A stretch of DNA of 64,000 nt, from positions 1,914,929 through 1,978,928 of the forward strand of contig JASSKH010000002.1 of assembly GCA_031763025.1 (NCBI GenBank). The letters run 5' to 3'. The stretch is from Macrocystis pyrifera. Lineage: Eukaryota; Sar; Phaeophyceae; Laminariales; Laminariaceae. The notes beneath the pieces were generated by a model. The model was not told where the DNA came from. It searched no databases and was given only the letters and a program-made list of their open reading frames with translations. Of this stretch, positions 55,676 to 64,000 are shown piece after piece (the stretch's first letter is position 1; each line of letters begins with the position of its first letter). The translations under genes were made by a program, and so were the position numbers.

Positions 55676-58600
55676 CAAAAATCAAAACAAAACAGCGTTC
55701 GAGTAGCAACGGCAGCCCGCCACGGTTTTGGCGCCACTCTCGAACAAGAACAACTTGACGGTTCCGTCCATCCCATCGTCTTTATCAGCCGCGCCACCCT
55801 CGACAACGAACGATCCTGGACCCCCCTCGACCTCGAAGCCGGTAGCATCGTTTGGGCCATCAAACGCCTCCGCGGCCACCTCTGGTCCACCAAGTTCCAC
55901 GTCTACTCTGACCACAAGGCACATGCGAGTATCGCTAAAGTCGGCGAACACAACGCTCGTTTCCAACGATGGCTGGAATTCCTCTCCGCCTACTCCTACA
56001 CCTTGGAGTACCGAAAAGGCTCAGCTAACGGCAATTCCGACTTCCTGTCGCGACTACCACAACCAGCGACCGATCTCGACCGCACCGGACCCAACCGCCT
56101 CACCCCTCCCGACGCCATCGGTATCTACCTTATCCAAGCCTGCGGTTTTACTCCGATCGACCCCTTCACCCCGGGCATCGGTTTGGGTGGGCTTGTCCCA
56201 CCCTCAAGCGCCCCCTGCGACACCATCCCACCACTCCCTTGCGCCGAAAACGACTTTGGCGATTTCCGCCGACACGGACGACGTATGGACAACTCGAACT
56301 TGGTTCTTACCCCCTGCTCTACTGTAACTTCTACCACCGTTCAAGACCCCGCCGCCGGATCGCCTCGCGGCTCTCCCGCCGGCCCCCGCTTCGCTCAAGA
56401 CACTGCCGCTGGATCGCCTCGCAGCCTTCCCGCCGGCCCCCGCCTTTCTCAAGACACTGCCGCTGGATCGCCTCGCAGCCTTCCCGCCGGCCCCCGCCTT
56501 GCTCAAGATCCCGCCGCTGGACCGCCTCGCAGCCCTCCCGCCGCCCCCCGCCTTGCTCAAGATCCCGCCGCTGGACCGTCTCGCAGCCCCCCCGCCGGCC
56601 CCCGCCTTGCCCAAGACACTGCCGCTGGATTGTCTCGCAGACTCCCCACCGGCCCCCGCTTTGCTCAAGATATCGCCGCTGGATTGCCTTGCAGCCTTCC
56701 CGCCGGCCCCCGCCTTGCTCAAGATCCCGCCGCCGGACCGCCTCGCAGTCCTCCCGCCGGCCCCCGCCTTGCTCAAGACACCGCCGCCGGACCGCCTCGC
56801 AGCCTTCCCGCCGCCCCCTGCCTTGCCCAAGACCCCACCGTCAACTCGCTTCGCAGCGCCTTCGTCGGTCACCTCTCTATCCTCGACTCCACCGCCGGAT
56901 CGCCTTCCAGCTCCGAGAAAGCCGCCGTGACCGCTGGCGTTCCTGCTGGTGTGGCTTTCAGGCCACCCTTCGTCTCCCTATTGCCCACCTTGGGCGTCTC
57001 ACCTTCGGCCACTCCTCGTACCTCGTCAGGCCTAATTTCTTCTTGGACCCGTCGCCGTTCTGCCGCTGCTGCTGGGACCCCCCTTACTCCTACGGACTAC
57101 GGATTTGGCCGTCGATCGTCAACTACGGCAGTCACAAGACCCTCACCAACCCACCGCCGTTCACCTGCCGTCGCACCCAGGCCACTGCCGCGACGACCGG
57201 ATGCAGCTCGTCGCGGCGCCGCTCAAGACTCGCCCTCACCAGCAACTCCAGCCGGCGCTACGCCACCAGTGTCCCTGCCACCACCATAGTCCACCGCCCC
57301 AGGGCCTTCTCACCCGCCCTCCCCTACTCAGCCACTCCCACTACCTGAACCCGTTGTCCGGTCTGCTGACGACCCACACCTTAGTTCCTGCGTTGAGCGT
57401 TATACCTCCACCGATTGGGCGCGCGAACAACGCACCGAACCCCTTTGCTCAGCTACGATACGATATATTTGCTTGGGCTCACCTTCACCACCACCGGGCG
57501 ACCTCTTGGACTACATTCCCTCGACCCATCGCCCACTTCTCTTGGAGGTCTTCGCCCTCGCCGCGAAAGGCCAGCTGCATAAAACCGACGACGACACAAT
57601 TCTTCTCGTTCACCGACCACACATGACCCCCCTGGGTCAACCTCGTACGACTACGCCGCAACCCCTCACATCGCCACCTCGCATTTACGTCCCAATGTTG
57701 ATGCGACCGTAGGTCCTACACACTTGCCACTCCACCACCTCTTGCCACCTGGGGGTTGCTCGGACACTCAGCATGCTTATGCGCTTCTACTGGTGGATCG
57801 GCATGGACATCTCCACCCGCTGATGGCTCCGCCGCTGCCTCAAGTGTCAGGCGCAAAAGTCTTCACGCCAAACAATTCGTTGGCCCACCCTCTCCCTGCC
57901 GCTACCAAACGGCCCCGGTATTCTCGTTAGCGTCGACTATTTCGGGCCCTTACCCATCACGCCTCGGGGCAAAGCTTATAGTCTACTTTTCACCGACCGC
58001 TACATCCCTCTCTAGGGATGCCCCGTTACCCTCCTTTCCGACGATGGTCCACAATTCTGCGCCAAACTCTCCCGCGCCCTCTATGAGCGGCTCGGCATCA
58101 ACAAAATCTCCACGAGCTCTTACCACCCCTGCACCAACGGCGGGGTCGAACGCGTTAACCACACCATGGCCCTGATGCTCGCCATGGTCGGAAACGAACT
58201 ACAAAACGATTGGGACTTGCATCTTCCTCACGTCGAAAACGCCTACAACAACTCCGTCAGCGCCGCGACCGGGCTGGTCCCCAACGAAGTACACATTGGC
58301 CGGCTACCTCGCCTCCCCCTCACCGTGTTCGACTCTCCCAACATCGGCGGACATCAAAGCCTCAACCGGGACCAGCTCGCTTACATTGACCTCGCTACTG
58401 CTCGACAGCAACGCGCCTACCGCGCCGTCCGGGAACTCCACGCGGTCTACGTCTCACGCCTCGACCGCCGCAACCCCCCCATCATGGACGCCCTCCGCCT
58501 TTCCCCTCCGTTCTCTGTCGGCGGTTGGGCATGGATCTACAACACAGCTGCCACTATTCGCCAGGGCGCCAAAAAAGGCACCGACGCCACCGTTCTCAAG

Positions 58601-59520
58601 ACCAAACTCTCCCTCAACTGGATTGGCCCGTTCAAGATTCTTGCCGTGGGCCCAGCACCAGCCTCAGCCGTTCCGAATGGACGGCCCCTTCACGACAAGC
58701 TCCTGTACTTCGACCTTCCCTCGGACATGCCGGGGCGGGACTCCAAGCACCCCGTCTCCGTTCTCCGCTGCAAGCCGTGCCGGAACCCCGACGACATCGA
58801 CGATCTCCCCAAACACCTGCCGGCCGACCTGACCAAGTACGTTCTCGGCTCCTTCTCCACCAAGCCCCTGCCCTTCCACGTCACCTTCGACGACATTGCT
58901 CCACCGCCCGAACGCCTCGAGGTCGACCAGATCTCGGGACTCCAACTCGTTCGTGGCCGGGAGGCGTTCTCGCCGTGATGTACGAAACACACTGGGCCGG
59001 GCCCCTTAGTCCTTCTTGGGAACACGAACGTGACCTACAGCTCCACCGATCCCACATCCTCCGATATTGGTCGGGCACCCCTTCACAGCACCGCCAGACC
59101 AACCGTTTATACCGCCAGATGCGCATCGGGGCCGCTCACCGTGAACGTTCGCGGTCCCGGGGCTTCCTCGCTCCCGGGTACAGCCTCGTACCACGCACTC
59201 TCTGGCTTCACCGTTTCAGCTCCTCACCTCTACGTACCGGGGCACACCTCTGGTACAAGGCCCGCGATGGTCTCTGGTGGTTGGGCAAAGTTGCCCCGCG
59301 CGCCTCGACCGACACCTCCTCCGCTCACTCCTACATCGTCCGCTTCCTCGACGACCCTGGCCCGATCAAGATCACACTCCTTCCGTCCCTCTACACCACT
59401 TTACGGAGCGCGACTCAAGGATCCTGGTGCCTTCAGCGTCGTCAGGCCGGACGACTAGCACGCGGAGTACTACGTAATGCTAATGCACCCCCCCCACCAC
59501 TCATCCGCCCGGCCAGTTAA
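55676..59520 (+). pseudogene. 5'-truncated Ty3/Gypsy pol: RNase H, spacer, integrase, chromodomain-like tail
   Basis: The frame opens after a TAA at 55673 directly inside RNase H (HGFGATLEQEQ, SWTPLDLEAGSIVWAIKRLR, FHVYSDHKAH, then GNSDFLSRLP). A Pro/Ala spacer with a 54-bp minisatellite follows. Integrase follows: zinc-finger half HLGVARTLSMLMRFYWW, core DYFGPLP near 57.95 kb, DDGPQF near 58.04 kb, HPCTNGGVERVNHT near 58.14 kb, ending with the Gypsy tail. Two in-frame stops replace Trp positions (TGA after DISTR, TAG after RYIPL), and residues between TDR and YIPL are deleted. A frame change at about 58.95 kb leads to YETHWAGPLSPSWE, a chromodomain-like segment, then FLDDPGPIK. RT and everything upstream are missing, as are LTRs. 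Confidence 0.9.
56342..56827 (+). repeat. 54-bp in-frame minisatellite in Gypsy pol (nine units)
   Basis: Nine 18-codon units of the type QDTAAGSPRSLPAGPRLA, varying at a few positions, plus a tenth degenerate one. Because 54 is divisible by 3 and the unit lacks stops, the other plus frames and one minus frame also stay open over it. Confidence 0.92.
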
Positions 59521-60520
59521 CAGTAGCTGATGGTTGACGGATGCGTTAGATTGTAGTGTACTAATTTCGGGACCGGTATACTGTGCGTCCGCTGTCTTTA
59601 ACACGCGTTCGCTTTGTGTGTTGATCCCATCTAACACCTCACGTTTCGTTTGTTTCGCTAGGACGCAATTCGCAACATAAAGTGTTATTGTACCTCCAGG
59701 GCCTACCTTTCTGTTGTACTTCCTTCTGCTTTTCCATAGGGGCGGTCTTTCGGTCTTTATTATTTTTCTTTTTCCATTTCTTCTTTCCTTGCTTCTCTTA
59801 TTCTTTTTTTCTCTCTTCTTTTTCTTCTTCACAGTCTTTGTTCGACAACCAATCCGTGGGGACTTTGTTGTGCCCCTCTCGCTCTAGCTTCATGTAGACT
59901 GCGCTCTGTATCAAGTCTTTTTGCTGGCTTTTTTTTCCGCTTACTAGTTCGTGCCTTATCTGGCTCGGTCTCTCCCGCTTCTCTCGTAGCTTACACCGCG
60001 TGTAGCCACGACTGGTTGCATCGGGCCCTCAGTTGCCGCCCCCCCCCCCCCCCCCCCCCCTTGGTATTTCTAGTTACGTATTGTACCACGACGAACATTC
60101 CGTTGTGCCTTCACTATTGCGCTTCCATGACGTTCTCCTTCTCTAGCACGACTGCTACCCCTACCAGAGGCGTCTTAGCCTCATTTACGAGGTGTGGGTT
60201 GGTCTATGATCTCGTTAGTCTGTCGTTTGTTTTGAATAGCAGTATCTTCGACCCCCCTCTTTCGATTTTTCTGATGTCTAAGTAGCCATCTCTATATCGT
60301 CGTGGGATCTGCATCTACGACTATTCAGGGTGGGCTAATGTGATAGAACCTTGATTGGTAGTCAATAGACCAACCATCAGTAGGGGCCGTTAAATATTAT
60401 TGTTCCAGTCGGGTCGTACCCCATTTACCATTTGGAATAAGATATCTGTAGATACGCAGGCTAGTATATCTGTAGACACGCAGACTGGGATATCTGTAGA
60501 ATCTGATATGCAGGCTAGTA
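59521..60520. other. No supported gene; segment shared with the LTR element at 14 kb; C22 run
   Basis: T/C-rich stretch, then 22 C at 60039-60060. About 60160-60350 is homologous to 14160-14330, inside the pol-less LTR element: shared TTACGAGGTGTGGG, GAATAGC.GCATCTTCGACC and TACGACTATTCAGGGTGGGC. Confidence 0.6.
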
Positions 60521-60835
60521 TGTTGTACTATTGAAGTTGAGAGTAACGCATGCACTCTTACGGGGTGTTGTACTATTGAAGTTTAGAGTATCGTATGCTC
60601 CCTTATGGGTTATTGTACTATTGAAGCTTAGAGCAACGCATGCACCCTTACGGGGTGTTGTACAACTGAAGTTTAGAGTAACGCATGCACCCTTACGGGG
60701 TGTTGTACTATTTGAGTTGAGGGCAACGCATGCACCCTTACGGGGCGTTGTACTATTGAAGTTGAGTGCAACGCATGCACTCTTATGGGGCGTTGCACTA
60801 TTGAAGTGAGGGTGACGCATACACCCTTGCCAGTA
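60521..60835 (+). repeat. 45-bp tandem repeat, seven units
   Basis: Units begin at 60521, 60566, 60611, 60656, 60701, 60746 and 60791, each reading TGTTGTACTATTGAAGTT, then GCAACGCATGCACCCTTACG. The period is a multiple of three, which creates long frames on both strands. Confidence 0.92.
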
Positions 60836-61124
60836 GATTATAGCCGGTTGAAGCCAGAGGATACTCCTGGCTTCAAAAAGCATGTGCTCCCCCCTCCCCC
60901 TCCCTCCTCACTCATCTCACTTGCCCCTTTTGAGCAAGCCTCGCACCAATAAAATAAGAGAACTCCAGTACGAACTAGGTCTGAGTTTGACCAAGCACAT
61001 ACACCTGTGTCACACGTCTTCTGTGGATCATCATCCCTTGGAACCCTTACTGCTCTCCCACATCACACGAGATGTTGACCGCGGCGTCCTATGCTCTTCG
61101 TCAGAGCTTTCAAAAAGTTCTGTT

Positions 61125-62260
61125 TTGTGCCAACGGAGAGGAATCGAGCGTTTTTGTCGTCTGTTTTCTACACCCCAGCTGCCAAATACGTTTTAGTAGA
61201 CGCCTGGCCCACCCACGCCACATATCACCGACCGAGGTGTGAGAACTGTGATACTAGTGTGGGTCGGAGCCTCTAACCAGCGCACTTCATTCAGAGTTCG
61301 TGACGTAATCGTTGGGTTTGTCGATCGATGTCAAACCTGAAAATGGTCTATTTTTTGCCATCGGATAGGGGTAGATATTGTTTGTCGTCTGTCTTCTACA
61401 GACCAGTGCCAAAATTCTTTTTTATCAGACGCCTGGTCAGCCCACGCCACATATCACCGACAGAGGTGTGAGCACTGTGACACTAGGCTGGGTCGGAGAC
61501 CTTAACCAGCGCATTCCATTCAGATTTCATGACGGTGTCGTTGGTTTTTTTTTTGTCGATCGATGTCTGCCGAGGATTCTCATAAAAGTTGGCTCTAGTT
61601 AATGGGAATGACTATACATTGCTCCAGTATCTGCCAGAACAGGGGGTTTTTTACATACATTGCGCGGCGCGCAATTAAAGTCCGCGTAACCTGTCCCGTG
61701 ACGTATAAAATTTGCCAATATCCTCCTACCGCCGCTGTGGCAAAAAAGGGAAAAAATGTTTGATTTTTTCTTTTCTTTTTTTCCAACGGCTGCAGGCGGC
61801 GCAATTTGTTTTCTCTCGTTGCAAATTGTCAACACGCTGACAAAATCAGCTCGTGCGACGATAGATACTCGATCTCGATATAGACTCAGCCCAAGGCGAA
61901 CCCGCTTGGTGTCGGGCAAGGCCAACGAGTATAGATGACGGCATCGAAGATAGGAAGTGAATACATGCTCTAGGGGGCGAGAGCTTGCTGGCGGCGCGGT
62001 ATCCTCCCAAACCTGAAAAATAGCCTGTTTTTTGCCATTCGAGACGGACCGAGAAATTTTGTCTTCTGTTTTGTACACAACAGCGGCTATTTGTTTTTTT
62101 TATCGTACGCCTGGCCAGCGCCCGCCGCACGTCACTGGCCATTGTGTGAAGACGGTGACCCAAGAGTGGGTCGGAGCCCCTATCGAGCGCACTCCGTTCA
62201 GAATTCATGACGCAATCGTTGGTTTTGTCGATCGATGTCTGTCGAGGACTCGGGATCTCG
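61125..62260 (+). repeat. Three direct copies of a 200-245-bp repeat
   Basis: Copies start near 61125, 61345 and 62010. Each contains TTTTGTCGTCTGTTTTCTACA, GACGCCTGGCC, CGCCACATATCACCGAC, GTGGGTCGGAGCC, CGCACTCCATTCAGA and GTTTTGTCGATCGATGTCTG. About 440 bp of unrelated sequence separates the second and third copies. Confidence 0.8.
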
Positions 62261-62273
62261 CCGCTTCGAACCA

Positions 62274-62306
62274 AAGATCGGCCTGAGTTTTTCTCAGGCC
62301 GATCTT
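62274..62306. repeat. Perfect 14-bp hairpin
   Basis: AAGATCGGCCTGAG, TTTTT loop, then the exact reverse complement; a few flanking bases extend the pairing. Confidence 0.85.
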
Positions 62307-62485
62307 GGCCCAACATCGGCCCCAGATTTGTTTTTTTCGGGCTTTTCCAAAAGTTGGGAACTTTTTTTTTTTTTCTGAACGTGCCCATAGGAAGCGTGTT
62401 TTAATTTGTTTTGGCGGGTACCTTTGGAATTCAAAATTTTAATTGATACTTCGCTTTCCCACATTGGCATAGGTCTGAATTATAA

Positions 62486-64000
62486 TGAGGCGCGCGAAGC
62501 GCGCAGAGCGTGCGAGCTTTTTTTTTTTCTTGGAATTTTCCAAGAAAAAAAAGCCTCTTCATAGCGGCTCGGATACGAGCGTAGGGTGCCTTGGTTTGAG
62601 TTTTTCTGTATGTGTGTGTGTGGGTGTGTGTGATTCAACATTTGTTTGGGCAACGTTTGACCACTGCCCTCGACGCACACCGCACCAATTCTAGTCCCGG
62701 CGGGCTCTGTGGGCGCGCACACACAAAAAAGACCTCGTGGTGCTGGTGCGGTGGTAAGTCGTTCACAGTAGCTCGAGCTAGGTGTGGCAACGTGTGTAGG
62801 CACATGTTTGTGCTGGGCCATGTTGAAAAAACACAGAACCAATAACACATTATAACGGTTTTTGTCCGAAACCCAGCTCTACGAGTACTCGTAGGCAGAC
62901 TGCCTGTCCACAGCAACGAGCGTTCGGGCCATGTCCCCGAGACATGCTGCAGACTCACCCTCCTGCTGATGAGGGGACGGAGAAGCAGGAGAGTATCTGC
63001 TGTATAGTTGTTGTACAGCAGTAGTAGTAGTGGTGGCACTGCTAGAAGCTCTGCTGGACACACGTCAGATTGTACATTTCTCGTCTTCAAATTATGAGTT
63101 CGGGACCAGGAAACACATGTACGAAGGGTTCACACACAAGCCGAGTGTACAGCGACGCCGACCTGGCCTCGTGTGTCTTACTGCTGCTGCTGTTTTTGCT
63201 GCGGGCTGTAGATGTCGTACATCAGTAGTAGCGGTGGCACCTGCTACCTGCTACGAGAAGTTCTCTCTTGGACAGAGCATGTCGAGTGCAGATTTTTCGT
63301 CTTGAAATTATTATGCCGAATTTCGAGTTCAAAACCAACACAGGACAAAATCGAGTACGTGCACAAAGGGTTCAAGGGTTTAGATTGACAAGCCGAGCGT
63401 ACAGCGACGCCGACCCTGGCGTCGTGTGTCCTACTGCTACTGCTGCTGCTGCGCTGTTTTGTTGCTGGAGAAACACTGCTGCTGTAGATGTGTACAAAGG
63501 GTTCAAGGGTTAGATTGACAAGCCGAGCCGCCGAGCGTACAGCGACGCTGACCCTGGCCTCGTGCGTCCCACTGCTACTGCTGCTGCTGTTTTTGTTGCT
63601 GGAGAAACACTGCTGCTGTAGATGTCGTAGTACAAGCAAGTAGTGGCACCTGCTACGAGAAAGAAGCCCCTTCTGTTGGACAAATTATTTCAGATGCAGA
63701 TTTTTCGTGTTCAAATTATGCCGAATTTCAACCACAAAACACTTGCTGTTGGAAAAACAGAAAAGTCGAACTCACAGCTGACGTATTTCAAAATTTATGA
63801 AAAGAAAAATATATATCAGGTGTGTGTTTATTTGTCTTCTTGTTCTTTCCACCATCCAGCACAACCAGTCAGTGTCCGTGCCGATTCTTGAATTCCCGAG
63901 AGATACGATACGAATACAAGTAATAAGTTCTGTGGTCACACAGCAGTACATATTTTTCGTCTTCAAATTATTATGCCGGATTTCGAGGTGGAAATACCAG
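62486..64000 (+). repeat. Long dispersed repeat, right copy (family L), cut by the window end
   Basis: Same orientation and order of landmarks as 3834-5215. It contains three to four of the AAGGGTTCAAGGGTTAGA...CTGCTGCTG internal units (near 63118, 63366 and 63498), against two or three in the left copy. It ends in the family Z module (about 63848) and TTATGCCGGATTTCGAGGTGGAAA, which is also at about 5171. Confidence 0.8.

Noticed and set aside
56239-57348. 369-codon plus frame and a 222-codon minus frame over the Gypsy spacer
   Set aside because: Both stay open because the 54-bp repeat has a period divisible by three; the frame continuous with RNase H is the real one.

Overview
This is a window of eukaryotic nuclear DNA. 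It has no operons, tRNA or rRNA genes, or dense gene tiling. Instead it holds GT-AG introns, purine, CAG and GGA microsatellites, long C/G homopolymers, and many LTR, tyrosine-recombinase and miniature elements. The retroelement types (a Copia with a second CX-H-type finger behind its CCHC knuckle, chromodomain Gypsy elements, a DIRS-like element with the IQRAGRWKSRAF motif) and the CAG/GTAC-rich composition fit a stramenopile, most likely a brown alga. That assignment is inference, not proof.

Layout. 1-8 kb: noncoding repeats, including one arm (about 3.83-5.22 kb) of a long repeat whose second copy closes the window (62.49-64.0 kb), a fold-back element (5.98-7.02 kb) and a MITE. 8.2-8.4 kb (minus): one exon-like fragment. 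11.57-15.67 kb: a structurally complete LTR element with 266-bp LTRs and an AGATC target duplication but no recognisable pol. 17.3-19.5 kb: CAG microsatellite followed by a spliced host gene of unknown function. 22.6-27.2 kb: a Copia-type LTR and a decayed Copia on the minus strand that has lost protease and integrase. 28.17-39.89 kb: a second host gene on the plus strand whose phase-compatible exons are separated by an 8.1-kb repeat-filled intron. 41.39-44.59 kb: a young Gypsy derivative with identical LTRs that keeps gag and protease, has lost RT, RNase H and integrase, and keeps a chromodomain. 44.7-52.6 kb: tandem repeats and MITEs. 52.7-55.35 kb (minus): a frameshifted DIRS-like element. 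55.68-59.52 kb: a 5'-truncated Gypsy pol with an in-frame 54-bp minisatellite. 59.5-62.5 kb: further tandem arrays.

The window is therefore repeat-dominated with two (perhaps four) host loci embedded in it. Most long open frames here arise from repeats with periods divisible by three or from low-complexity tracts; they are listed as rejected. The most notable loci are the recent gag-protease-chromodomain element, the pol-less LTR element, the TATTACGGGGGACC MITE family with at least six loci, and the two unrecognised spliced genes.
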